A stretch of DNA of 64,000 nucleotides from Zerene cesonia (lineage: Eukaryota > Arthropoda > Insecta > Lepidoptera > Pieridae): assembly GCF_012273895.1 (NCBI RefSeq), contig NW_024045134.1, positions 62,001-126,000 on the forward strand. Reading direction: 5' to 3'. The position numbers were made by a program, and so were the translations under genes. Below, in pieces: positions 1 to 11,757 of this stretch. Below the pieces are notes generated by a model, which worked only from the letters and a program-made list of their open reading frames with translations, searched no databases and was not told where the DNA came from. Position 1 is the first letter of the stretch. The number at the start of each line of letters is the position of its first letter.

Positions 1-1
1 A

Positions 2-1272
2 AAAGTCGAGGGTTGGAATGACTTGGATTCCCTTGGAGAACAACTTCTGAAGCAGTCTTTGCCAGAAAACGCCAAAAGAATTGATAATTTCAATTAGTAT
101 GTATATTATATTTTTCTGTTGTATTTCGTATTTGAAGGTGTTTATTTCTATTTGTCCATAATTTTTCGATTCTCAATTTTGTTCTATTTAGTTGAGATTC
201 TGTAAATAATAATATGAAACATGTTTTAGTAAAACAACCAAGAAGATCCCAATGAATGCTTTAGAAAAATCATCATCAAAACATGAAATCCCTCAAAGGA
301 ATAGTGAAACTCTTCTTGATCTTGATTTCTTCACAAAAAAGCAAGATGAAAGCACAAACTTATCGCCAGTTGCTCCTTCTGCCAATTCCGTAACACCCAA
401 TGATGACATAATGGTTGATATAACGGATACACCATCAAACATTTTGAATAATAACACAAAATCTAATAGTGCATTAGATAAAATATTAGATTTAGGTGTT
501 CCATTAGAAAATACGAATAACACTCAAACCACAGACAATAGAGAAATAACTATAGCTGAGGAACAAAAAGAAAAAGTAAAACATGAAGTGAAGTCCCTAT
601 CTGATATAAATGTTACGTTACAAAGTGTGCATCCAAGTAAAGTTCCTCCGTTAACTGCATTTGAGGAAGAAGATGGAGTGACAGTTGTGTTACATTTTTG
701 CAAAGATAAGCCCAGGCCTGATGTAAATGTTATTGTGGTATCCACAAGGAGTAAGCATGAAGCTGCTATAGAAGATTATAAGTTTCAGGCTGTTGTTCCA
801 AAGGTTTGTTGATATTTATCTTATAGGAATCTTCACAAAGATCAACCTCAACCTATCAGAAGTGTAGATCTTAAACAAACTCCGTTTAAATAAATGTCGA
901 TATAATGTACAAATAGATTTATTTAGTACTTTACAGCAGAATCAATTGTTCTACGATCAAGAAGGATCTTGCTAGTTGTAAATATTTTTTTTATTAATTT
1001 AAAATTTATTGTAACTTAATCTTCAGATGTATCTTAATATAAAACATTATTCTATCCAGGGTTGCAAGGTCCGCCTGTTGACACCTTCTAGTACTAGCCT
1101 GCCCGCGTTTAACCCGTTCCTGCCGCCGCCCGCGCTCACACAAGTTATGTTGGTGGCGAGGCCCCCCTCCCACCCACAAATTGATCTGAAGTTTGTCATC
1201 ACTTACACATGCAACGATGATATGTACTCAGAGATGGGCGAGGTCAAACAACTACCACTCGACGATGTATAG
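2..1272 (+). CDS. Gga: GGA-type clathrin adaptor, C-terminal part (5' end outside the window)
   Basis: GGA proteins are monomeric Arf-dependent adaptors that sort cargo at the trans-Golgi network. Three exons are visible: 2-96, 230-803 and 1060-1272 (stop TAG). The junctions are GT-AG and the phases fit (TA+T gives Tyr; then phase 0), giving 293 C-terminal residues. The first exon carries the end of the GAT/hinge part (GWNDLDSLGEQLLKQSLP, like vertebrate GGA DDLDLLGKTLLQQSLP). The hinge has a clathrin-box-like LLDLD (about bases 309-323). The final ~120 residues form the gamma-adaptin ear, with the family blocks PAFNPFLPPPALTQVML and ITYTCNDDMYSEMGEV. VHS and most of GAT lie left of the window. 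The last exon is much richer in GC than the middle one. The gene converges with LST8. Possible AATAAA signals lie at 1754 and 2388. Identification is by remembered family motifs. Confidence 0.88.
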
Positions 1273-1827
1273 TCGACATGCACGCTCTGACATTGAGCTC
1301 ATGCTTATTGTTATTAATATCGAATTGTCAGTTGTCAATTGGTTAAAAAAAAAAACGTGAGAAGGTATAAGCATGAGTTCTTTCAGCTTTGTGTTTTATT
1401 TTCTTGTGTATTTATAGTTTCACTTAATGAACAAACGCAATGACTGTTTATTTTAAATATAGGTTAAGTTTTATTTGTACTTCGATTTAATTTTATACGT
1501 CGATTCTAGTCCAAAAAATCTAAATTGCATTTATGAACATTCCATGTGACTTAATTAGAATTTATTTTGATGTTGGAATACAGTATTATGTATAAGAGAA
1601 TCTATTATAATATGATAATTTTATGAGTCCTAGTATTGGTGTTGTGTAGAAATTAATGTGATGCATTTATTATGTACAACATAAAAAATCAAGTTCTGAC
1701 TACAGTGCAATAGACATTCGGAGATGTTTTATGCTTAGTATAAAAATGTTAAAAATAAAAATATATTATCTGCTTAGAAATGTATTTTATTTATATACCC
1801 CACGTAAGATCTATCTTTGCAAATCTT

Positions 1828-1873
1828 TGTCAAGGAAATCTGAATTGCAAATCAATTCTATTTTCCTTGACAA
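1828..1873. repeat. Short hairpin (12-bp arms) downstream of GGA
   Basis: TTGTCAAGGAAA at about 1828-1839 is the exact reverse complement of TTTCCTTGACAA at about 1862-1873, around a loop of ~22 bases. It lies in the presumed GGA 3' UTR. A second hairpin follows 46 bases later. Confidence 0.7.
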
Positions 1874-1919
1874 CGTGCTACTAGATAGAATTTTCGTTAA
1901 GATTTTTACACACTTTCAA

Positions 1920-1960
1920 AGTAGGCAGGTTACAAAGTATTACTTTGTACCTTGCCTACT
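1920..1960. repeat. Hairpin with ~19-bp arms downstream of GGA
   Basis: AGTAGGCAGGTTACAAAGT and ACTTTGTACCTTGCCTACT pair along 19 positions with two mismatches, around a loop of only three bases. This could be an inverted-repeat end, a foldback remnant or an RNA stem in the GGA 3' UTR; the sequence does not decide which. Confidence 0.7.
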
Positions 1961-2049
1961 TTTTTCGGGCCCTATTTAAAATTTAATTAATGAAAAACTG
2001 ATACATTCTGAACATTAATTAGTTAACCGTAACAGCACGAACTTACTAT

Positions 2050-2211
2050 CTGTTCGCCCGTTGTACATATGTATAGCCTATGTCACTCGGCGAAGTTTCA
2101 GCATTCTAATGATGATAGAATTTTGCAAAATCGGTCCAGTAGTTTTTTAATTTATCCATTACAAACAAACAAACAAAAAATCTAATTCTTTCCTCTTTAT
2201 AATATTAGTAT
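2050..2211 (+). repeat. Lepidopteran dispersed repeat, family A
   Basis: The core 'aaaatcggtccagtagtttt', the (caaa)n stretch and the end 'cctctttataatattagta' recur at 36283-36440, 36480-36590 and 36890-37068. It is a short non-coding element, probably non-autonomous (SINE or Helitron-like). The family name is not determined. Confidence 0.75.
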
Positions 2212-2871
2212 GGATGACATTTATAAATTACATACAATTTGATAATTCATTCTTTTCATCCAGTATCAGCTCTTATTAGTAGCAGCTCGGTATCCCGCTC
2301 TAATATAAAAAAAAGTATGATAAGCAAAGGTCGACTTCACTCCGTATCACAATATAATGAATATATTTTGTACCGTAATGAAGGCTTAATAAAACGATTT
2401 GTAAGTTAACGATACAATACAAATAAACACAACAGTATGTCAAGATATTCTTCATTACAAAAACGGTAGGTATTTACATTAGATAGAAATATTTATACAA
2501 TAAATGCAAGAACAAAACGTCAATGTAATCTAGACTGAGTTTTCTTAACCTAGTAGTGACGATCCTTTACACAAAGTAATGATCGTATTTTTTATTGGTT
2601 AATAATATGAACACAACTTCATTTCATTTTATTTAAAACCAACAACGTTTCAGTTTCCATAAACAACAACGTCAGTACTCGTATAATTCTGTCAAATTAA
2701 ATAACCAATAAAATTTTTTTCACATAGAAACCAAGGGTACATGTTATAGTATGTTATATTTAACAATTTCGTAAACCCAACAATACAAAATTATTACAAA
2801 TACGGCAAATTTTTCTATTTCGCAGGTTCAACATTCAACTGAGGTACCTATGATTAAGGTTTAAATAATAT

Positions 2872-3935
2872 TTAAACAGGTTGATCGCGAAAAGCAAGAG
2901 CTGTGATAGGTTTCTGATGACCGCAGTACTCTCTCTCCAGAGTTCCTTTTTCGAGATCCCACAACCGCGCGTAGCTGTCCGAAGAACCTGTGAATTTTGT
3001 TGTTATAAGTCATTTATCAATTGGTTGTATTATAATCCTACTATCTTATCTCACTAATATTATATCTTAATATATAAAATTCTCGTGTCACAGTTTTCGT
3101 TGCCAAACTCCTCCGAAACGGCTGGACCGATTCTTATGAAATTTTATGTGCATATCGGGTAGGCCTGAGAATCGGCCAACATCTATTTTTTATCCCGATA
3201 TTCCTACGGGATACGGACTTACGCGGGTGAAACCGCGGGGCGCAGCAAGTTATATATAAATGCGAAAGTTTGTAAGGATGTGTGTGTGTTTGTTGCTCTT
3301 TCACGGAAAAACTACCGAACCGATTGCAATGAAATTTGGTAGGTAGATAGCTGAACAACTGGAATAACATATAGGCAACTTTTTATCCCGATATTCCTAC
3401 GGGATACGGTATCACACGGGTGAAATCGCGGAACGCAGCTAGTATGTTATAAATTAAGCCTGCATTTATACGTTATACCGTTTCTAAACTAGTAGGACAG
3501 GTTAGCCATTATGACCAAAATCCCAAAAAAAAATTACAAAATCAACGAACTTAACACAAATCTTAACCATTAATAATAGAACCACTTAGGCTTAGGAATC
3601 CAATATCGATATTAAATTACATACGAAAATTAAACACAGACTCTGTCCATTAACAATTAATTGTTTCTTAAAACTCTGATTACAAAACCAGCATTCCTTA
3701 TTGCACTATTTGCTAAAAAAATTTATTTTATAATTACTGTAATCTCACACATGCGATTTTACTAACCAACTGCTATGTATGTATGTATGTACCTGTGAAC
3801 AAATACCGCGAGTCGATAGTGAAGGCCGCGTCCCACACCCAGCGCTGGGTGTCGTGGCGCAGCTCGCGCGCCAGCGACCAGTCGCGGGTGCGCCACACCC
3901 GCGCCGAGCAGTCACCGGACGTCGTCACTAGCATA
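2872..3935 (-). CDS. Lst8: LST8, coding exons 6 and 7 (C-terminal half of the gene's WD repeats)
   Basis: LST8 (mLST8/GbetaL) is the seven-bladed WD40 subunit of TORC1 and TORC2 that binds the TOR kinase domain. Exon 6 (3793-3935) encodes SGDCSARVWRTRDWSLAREL and a following WVWDAAF block. Exon 7 (2872-2987, TAA at 2872-2874) encodes GSSDSYARLWDLEKGTLERE and the closing GHQKPITALAF. Exon 6 needs two bases from an upstream exon. The exon ending at 14363 supplies exactly these (TC+T, Ser), on the same strand beyond the two gaps. Total with exons 1-5 at 14363-15786: 951 nt, 316 aa, close to the 326 aa of human mLST8. The gene is split here by scaffolding, not by a real break. Confidence 0.92.
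3065..3445 (+). repeat. Composite of two dispersed repeats, families C and B, in LST8 intron 6
   Basis: The left part ('ctcctccgaaacggctgg...gaccgattcttatgaaat') is family C, also at 39062-39240 and 61088-61276 in reverse. It runs into family B, defined by 'cgatattcctacgggatacgg', which occurs here twice (near 3196 and 3390). Family B ends in a small palindrome 'gcgggtgaaaccgc' followed by CTAGT-like bases. That end resembles Helitron-like elements, but no transposase is present. Confidence 0.75.
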
Positions 3936-3998
3936 CTGTGAGCGGGACCTTCAGTTAATGACGTGTACATACACATGTGTATGAGAAACATTTCTGTG

Positions 3999-4047
3999 TG
4001 TGAGCGTGGGTGTGTGTGTGTGTTTTGTGTGTGTGTGTGTGTGTGTG
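3999..4047 (+). repeat. (TG)n microsatellite at the contig end
   Basis: An interrupted TG tract inside the LST8 intron between exons 5 and 6 runs straight into the N gap. The same tract starts the contig at 14251 on the same strand, and its complement ends the contig at 13250. It is the likely cause of the assembly breaks. Confidence 0.9.
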
Positions 4048-5047
4048 NNNNNNNNNNNNNNNNNNNNNNNNNNNNNNNNNNNNNNNNNNNNNNNNNNNNN
4101 NNNNNNNNNNNNNNNNNNNNNNNNNNNNNNNNNNNNNNNNNNNNNNNNNNNNNNNNNNNNNNNNNNNNNNNNNNNNNNNNNNNNNNNNNNNNNNNNNNNN
4201 NNNNNNNNNNNNNNNNNNNNNNNNNNNNNNNNNNNNNNNNNNNNNNNNNNNNNNNNNNNNNNNNNNNNNNNNNNNNNNNNNNNNNNNNNNNNNNNNNNNN
4301 NNNNNNNNNNNNNNNNNNNNNNNNNNNNNNNNNNNNNNNNNNNNNNNNNNNNNNNNNNNNNNNNNNNNNNNNNNNNNNNNNNNNNNNNNNNNNNNNNNNN
4401 NNNNNNNNNNNNNNNNNNNNNNNNNNNNNNNNNNNNNNNNNNNNNNNNNNNNNNNNNNNNNNNNNNNNNNNNNNNNNNNNNNNNNNNNNNNNNNNNNNNN
4501 NNNNNNNNNNNNNNNNNNNNNNNNNNNNNNNNNNNNNNNNNNNNNNNNNNNNNNNNNNNNNNNNNNNNNNNNNNNNNNNNNNNNNNNNNNNNNNNNNNNN
4601 NNNNNNNNNNNNNNNNNNNNNNNNNNNNNNNNNNNNNNNNNNNNNNNNNNNNNNNNNNNNNNNNNNNNNNNNNNNNNNNNNNNNNNNNNNNNNNNNNNNN
4701 NNNNNNNNNNNNNNNNNNNNNNNNNNNNNNNNNNNNNNNNNNNNNNNNNNNNNNNNNNNNNNNNNNNNNNNNNNNNNNNNNNNNNNNNNNNNNNNNNNNN
4801 NNNNNNNNNNNNNNNNNNNNNNNNNNNNNNNNNNNNNNNNNNNNNNNNNNNNNNNNNNNNNNNNNNNNNNNNNNNNNNNNNNNNNNNNNNNNNNNNNNNN
4901 NNNNNNNNNNNNNNNNNNNNNNNNNNNNNNNNNNNNNNNNNNNNNNNNNNNNNNNNNNNNNNNNNNNNNNNNNNNNNNNNNNNNNNNNNNNNNNNNNNNN
5001 NNNNNNNNNNNNNNNNNNNNNNNNNNNNNNNNNNNNNNNNNNNNNNN
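4048..5047. other. Assembly gap, exactly 1000 N
   Basis: A run of 1000 N, identical in length to the second gap, indicates a fixed-size scaffolding placeholder and not a measured distance. Reading frames drawn across it are meaningless. Confidence 0.97.
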
Positions 5048-7690
5048 ATTAATTACAATTGACCATAACAATAAAATAAGAGAAATAAAATACTGTTAGT
5101 AATAAAACAGGGTTGTATTAATCTAGGTACCAACTTTTTCAGGTAACTAAGTAGTTACCACTTACCTGTTAATAATAATTACTCTAATGTTTTGTTTACA
5201 TAAGTCCTTCCATGTGGTGATTGCATAAAATAAACGGATTGTAATAATACGAATAATAAAAATAGATTCTACTAATGCACTTTATAATATATGTTCTAGA
5301 CCTGGGTTCTAGGGTTAAACACAATATCGTACGCTGAAATATGGTAGTCTTGTAACTGGATCCTAATTGTATGTATTTATAATAATATTTTTTTAAAAGA
5401 AAAACAAAAACGCAGCTTAAAGTTAAGATTTATCGAGCGTAACAAGATGAAAGGTAACTGATTTGAATGTATGTCCGCTGTCCCACAAAAAAAAAAAAAT
5501 AGTCACATTATGTGTGCATGATGTATATATTGGTAATTAGAAGATCGGAAAGTAAGACGTTATTTTATGTCACTATAATATCCCACGCTAATATTTGTAT
5601 CGTAATCTATAACAGATATTTTGCTCCAATTCTATTTCGAATAATATTATTTTGAAATTCAAATAGGGTGCCCTTATATAGTAATGAGCTATATTTTAAA
5701 TATCGTTAAAAAAAAGTTAGAATTGCGAGGTACCAATGACGCTAAAAGGCGCCACAACGTGGCACCGAATGTCGACCCACTGCACAATGTGCTTCTATTT
5801 AGGGTTCTGTATTCTGTGGGTCAAATAAAATCGTGGCGTTAGTGCTATCTTCGACTAACGAATTACATTCGTTTTTCCTCAGACAAGTAAAATTTTAAGT
5901 GAATGTTCAAATATCGGTAAACACAAAAATTACAACAACAATATGAAATAAAATTATAAGACATGAGCTTAGGTACTAGCTACTAAATATGTTATTGCTA
6001 TTTTAATGCAACTGAACTATTTTCTATCCATATAAGAACTACATATTATGTATTATCACAGAATAATAAGTACAATTAGTATTATATTTATTTGATTTAG
6101 GTAGGTACAAGCAATGAAGGATTCAACAATACTATAAAGTACTTATATGGATGTATTTTTAGTGAAGGACAGTATCCTTACTATCCTACACTATTAATAC
6201 GGACTACGGAACCACAGTTATTCATATTGTAAATTGTGATGTTTTTTCATTCGATTTTGAACATAGAAGGGATCACATAATTCTTCCGACGCCTTACCTA
6301 CTTCCTTTCACGTTCGTAATACAATGTGTAAGCCGTAAACTATTAATAAACAATTGAACAAAATACGTTACGGTTATTTCTCAGGATATGATACCTTTAA
6401 AGGGTTTTTTGTCCTCGAGTTGTGACAGTGTTAATAATTTAACGGCTTTTCTCTTGGAAAGGAACATAATAGAATGTTGAATTAAATTATATATTGCGTA
6501 ACGATAATAAAAATGACATACTTTAATGTTGTTTCATGGTGGACTCTGAAACCTAAGTATTTCCTGATAAGTCAGAGGAGTCTTGCATATTGTTTCCACG
6601 AATTAAAGTAACATTTTATATTAATTTTAAAGTAAAGCGTAATGAATTTGAATTTGAATCTCTGTTTATCTGGGGTTGTTGAGGTATGGAGCGTGGACAG
6701 TACCAAAAATCTAGTTTCCGTGTGATGTTATTTCTTTTTAAGTTTGGAATGTCTTACTCATTCATGATAACGAATAAGTAACTAATAAGTATTATAATTT
6801 GTAAACTTTCCTTCCAAACTTAAATTATACCTAACGGTTTTACGCGAAGCTAGCTTGTGCTAAAGACGTACCACTATGGAATTATAAATAACAATTGGTT
6901 AAATACGTTACGATTGTGATATATTTAAATTTGAATATCTTAATTCTATACTCATAAGCCTAACTAACTAATTACTCAATACCTCTTTATTAACGATTTA
7001 TTGACAATGTGTATTTTGTAAGTATATTTGTATACAACTAGTATTGAAAAGCTATAGTAAGTGAACAGAATAGGTAACAGATACTTAAAAAACAAAAACT
7101 TATTACATATCGATACAACGAAACAAAGCTTGTCAAAGTACTGAGTATGGATCGATTTTTATTGATAATTCCAAAAAGTGTTATGATTTACCACTATGAC
7201 TCTGCATTAAGAAAATATGTGATCCGGAATGTATTTTATTACTAGTTACATAAGTACTACATCCTTATTGAAACGAAATAAACACTATTTCTCAAGTCCC
7301 TTGGAAATATCAAATGGTAAACAAACGCATCCACAAACGCTGTTTTATTGGCATCCCTTTCACTCTGACATTTGCCGCGCTTTTTAAGTTTTCGTATACA
7401 CGTTGGCGGCATTTAAAATTTGGCGCGAGGTAATTTTGTCAAAGGCTGCTATGAGAAACCTATCAGGAGACTAGGCCAAATTTTGACATACTTATTAAAT
7501 GAAAGTAATTGAAATATGTAGACAAAAAATTTATTTACGTTCAATTCGATTCATATTACGAAAAATTTGTTGTATTTTGTGTTATTTTTCTTGATAAAAT
7601 GATTAAATTTATTTTAGAAGACAAAGTATGGGAATAATATACATAGTCAACTTTAGTCCATAACTCCAGCAGATAGGGACTAGATTCGAA
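5048..7690. other. Upstream intergenic DNA of the HMGD copy; nothing recognised
   Basis: AT-rich sequence with no credible exon on either strand; its mirror is 19850-22495. A short palindromic piece, GCCACAACGTGGC, lies near 5752-5764. Otherwise I see nothing to annotate. Confidence 0.5.
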
Positions 7691-7773
7691 CGTGCTCGAA
7701 GTTCGATACGTCACGGATATACGTAGTACAAGATGCTTGCTTACGTTGGTGCTATTGGCAGCAATGAATAATT

Positions 7774-7785
7774 CGACCAATCAGA
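7774..7785 (+). promoter_or_regulatory. CCAAT box, HMGD promoter (haplotig copy)
   Basis: CGACCAATCAGA contains a perfect CCAAT element about 155 bases before the 5' UTR exon donor at 7942/7943. A second CCAAT core in reverse (gctattggca) lies at about 7751-7760. Placement just upstream of the first exon suggests promoter elements; the start site itself is not visible. Confidence 0.45.
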
Positions 7786-8575
7786 GCATAGATAGATGGC
7801 GCTGTGGTAGCGACGCGAGGTGCCCCAAGCTCGCTTGCTCTAGGAACATTGCTTCGAGCTCCATACATTTTCTTTCGGTTCTCTACGTCTGCAGTTTGGT
7901 TGTGTACGAGTTCAAAAATTATTTCAAAATTTTCGCCATCAGGTAAGTCAAATCAATTTTATTACTAAAGTTACTCATTTATCTAAGCATAGTTATGGTT
8001 TTGAAGGCATATTTTGTAGAAATAAGCTTTTTTCCACGTTGGAATTCTGAGTCAAACATGGCTATAGGCTTCGTCGTACTTTCTGTACTACGCGTGGGTA
8101 TGAGAAAGGACGCCCTATTTTTGATAATTTATTTCTCGGATCTTTTCCATTAAACGACTGAAACAGTTCTTCTACAAGTGAAAGATTAATAATTTGGCGA
8201 TGATTTAGTAATTATGTCATGTTTTGTAAGTGCGTATTTTCAACACAATACGTGAAAACAAAATGGCTCGTTCGACCCAAGCATAGGCCACTGAACTCGT
8301 TATATGGGGCGATAACTAATTTTGTTCATAAGTACATCAGTTATTGATTGCAATATGTTTAAAATGATTAGAATAGATTATCAAAGCGATTGATGCAATT
8401 TATTTCGTGGTATATGTAATGAAAATAGGTTTCCCGCCAAAAGTGTGCTCTAGAGAACGCCTTAGTCTGATATGGACGCTTTCATTCGGTTGCAGCATGG
8501 CCCGCATAACCTGTTGCCGCGCATTTTCGTTGCCTTTAGTAATATTATATGATAATTTACAGGAAAAAAGTTAAA

Positions 8576-9274
8576 ATGTCGGACAAGCCGAAGCGTCCTA
8601 TGTCAGCATACATGCTATGGCTGAACAGTGCAAGGGAACAGATTAAAGCCGATAATCCCGGACTCAAAGTCACCGAAATTGCTAAAAAAGGAGGCGAAAT
8701 ATGGAGGGCTATGAAGGACAAGAGTGTAAGTTTATTTTGTTGTTTTTTATTGGTTATTATACATGAAATATAATATCGATAATCAGATAAATTCATAGCA
8801 TTTATATATTGTGTAACTTTATCTTGTTTTCATTAGGAATGGGAAGAGAAAGCTGCTCAAGCTAAGGAACAGTACACAAAAGATTTAGAATCATATAATG
8901 CAAATGGAGGTGGTGGCGAAGGTGGTGGCAAGAAGGCACAAAAGCGAGGAAAGAAGGGAAAGAAAGCGTCACCTGCTGTAAGTATTACAAATACATATTT
9001 ATTTCTTTTCCAACATTATTCCATCCTAGTTATGTTAGTGTAAATATGAAATAGTTTACATATTGTGTATAAATTGGTAACCAAGGTTGAGGTTTAAAAA
9101 TGGCTTTTCTTGAGCATTTATAAATGGTTTAAATTCTCCCTTATCTATAGTAAATAAATAAAATGTAAAATCAATGTCATATTAATATAACCTTGTCAAC
9201 AGAAGGCCAAGAAGAAGAAGGAAGAGTCTGAAGATGAAGACGGTGGTGATGATGATGAAGAAGAAAGCGAATGA
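8576..9274 (+). CDS. HmgD: HMGD-like HMG-box protein, haplotig copy
   Basis: Coding exons 8576-8725, 8837-8977 and 9203-9274 give 120 aa, beginning MSDKPKRPMSAYMLWLNSAR. An upstream non-coding exon ends at 7942 (AG|GTAAGT), with its acceptor at 8561-8562. The protein is the same as at 18259-18953, with only silent differences seen (for example GCC/GCT in the last exon). The poly(A) signal candidate AATAAA is at 10112-10117. I consider it the other allele of that gene and not a second locus; see that entry for function. Confidence 0.9.
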
Positions 9275-11757
9275 TCTCCCAAACAATGCATTTCTGTTCA
9301 TATTGAATAATTTACTCGGACTTAATTTATTACATAATGTACGACTGACTTTCCAAAGTCTGTATTACATACACACAAATTTTTCGGCATCTTTTTTAGA
9401 GATTTATTATGAATGATGCAGTTTTTTCAATATGTATTATAATTTGGTCAATATGATAGGATTTGTTGATAATTTTGACAATGTTATTTACTACTTTAAT
9501 AACATTAATTCTAGTATTGAATAGGTTTAAGAGTGCAGAATTTGGAAAGAATCAGCGCAGGCTAAGGTCTAGATTTCTAAGCCTCGAAAAAAAATAATGT
9601 ATAAGTGTTAGTATGTATCAAATGGGGAATTGTACAGTTAGCCCTCCCTCGTTAAGTTCGCTGTGACCGGATGCTCACCTTTGATATGTACCTTGAATGG
9701 TTTCATCAAAACTATGTCTTCTACCTTTAACTCTGCAGTAAAAGCTGTGCTTTGCCATAATTTTTTTTTGCTATGTATAATTTACTTTGTGTGTCAAAGA
9801 CATAAGTTTTGGTTAAACTGTATCAACATGTAAAATTAGAGACAATTTCATTAACGATGGCTTATTGTTAATTAAAACCTACCTCTGTCATTGTAAATTT
9901 CAATACTAATAATGGTACCAAACTTAAGCTAAGAAATTCTCGGAAATTGTCACCGAGTTGAGCAATTTAAATAATTTAGGAAATTGATGTGTATGTTGTA
10001 TTTTAGTTAGTTTAGGTAGGTTTCAATGTGATTAGTCTCTCAAATTTTACATTTGTGTTATTTTGTAAATGAGAATAGCATTCCTCATGTCAATATGGAT
10101 TTTACATGTTCAATAAAGTAATTTCATATAAAATTATATTTTTGAATTTGATTTTCATTTGGCCCCATAGTACCTACATATTTTTTGTAATAAAGCTGAT
10201 CGGCGTTGTTAACACGTGTAGTGTAAGTAACTTTATCAATATCATGACTGATAATGCAAGCCGTTATAGTATGCGATAACGACTACTAAATAATAATCGA
10301 CACGATGCGTAATGATATTCAAAAATATACACTGCATTGAGCATAATCGTATTGATCAAGCGATGACGCCTTACGTTACACAGACCGATTAAGAAGTACG
10401 CGTGGGGCTTGTCATGCAGCATGAACGTATAGGTTTCTAAAGTGACCCATGCACGCAGTTATATCTATTATTCGTTATAATGATAACAATATAAGCAGTT
10501 ATAATTTACAATTTACTTTGTTAAGTGCTGAAAAAACTAGGTCTGAAGTAAGTTTTGTTTTTATAATTTCATTCAATTCAAAATTTCGAGTTATAATGAA
10601 AACTTTGGAATTTCTAACAATACATAAATATTGCAAACGGCATTAATTTATTATGGGTTGGTTTGGGTTTTATAGGTATGTACAAGCAAACTAAGAAATT
10701 TCGTACTTGATCCGAATCATCCATTTGCATCCTAAAAATAAACGAATGTTTGCTCGTTTGTATAGAAAACACTTTTGTAAATGTCATTTTAAGTTTATGA
10801 ATGTGTGAACGGCAATCTTTTTGAAAGCTTAAAAAGCTTAATGAGTGTAGATTGACCCGAGTATACATCTGGACCATGTCACGAAAACAGTCCCGTAGAC
10901 GCGACGCTGTCAGCGCCTATAATGATGCCGCCAGTATTTATTAATTGAAATTATACAGTTTTGGGAAAAATGACTATAGAAAATACAATGCTATATTGTT
11001 TGTGTTGAGTATGAATGTATTCTTCATTTATTTAACACAAGGGTATTGAATGTACAATAATTATAACATTACTCTATTATGTATTTTATTAATTATCAAG
11101 TTCCCATAGTCCAGTTAGTAATGGTAAGAGTGAAATGTGAACTGATGTGAACAAACCATTATGTTTTAAGTATATCATAGTACTATGAACTACTTAAAAT
11201 ATCAGTGTTATTCTTCGTTTCATCCGAGTCCATTTTTATTAGGTGTCAGCTCTGAACTTACAATTCGAAATTTAATCATCATCTTTGTCTACAAAATGGC
11301 CGACCTCTCTTTAGATATAATCCATAGATATGACAGTATGAAAGTTCACTGTGGACTTTTTTATAGCGCACGTATGTTAATATAGGTACCACAGAGTAAG
11401 AATACGTGTTAGTTATTGTATCGATTAGTCTCTATGGCTCTATGTATTTAACTGTCAAATGTCAATTACAAAGTGTCTACTGTCTATTGATTCTGCAAAC
11501 TATCAACACCGTTCATAATTTCTATACGTCTGTCATTAAAAAAAAAAAAAAAACAAACTAAATAAACATTAATTAAATCTATATAGAATATAAATACAAT
11601 TCAAAAAAAAAACTCTAAAAACTTAAGATTTTAGATTTGTAACAAATACATTACAAAGTTAAAATAATTACTTAAATCCACTTATTTTTTATTTCAATTT
11701 AATTTTCTTGGCTATAAGAGATGTTATAAATTGCACAGTTTGCACTTCTGTTTCACA
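9275..11757. other. HMGD 3' UTR and LST8 upstream region (haplotig copy)
   Basis: The first ~840 bases are the long 3' UTR of HMGD up to AATAAA at 10112-10117. The rest is intergenic to the LST8 start. Small open frames here (for example around 11185-11385) differ by a 3-base indel from the mirror copy and show no family similarity, so I do not call them genes. Confidence 0.55.

Larger units (their letters stand above)
1273..2871. other. Convergent 3' region between GGA and LST8
   Basis: This holds no coding exon that I can support. It should contain the 3' UTRs of GGA (from the left) and LST8 (from the right, with TTTATT at 2591-2596 as a reverse-strand poly(A) signal candidate). It also holds two hairpins near 1828-1960 and one dispersed repeat at 2050-2211, listed separately. 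Confidence 0.6.

Noticed and set aside
3773..5099. Long open frames of 350-460 codons across the N runs (here and at 12924-14331)
   Set aside because: They consist mostly of unknown bases; only the LST8 exon parts at their edges are real.
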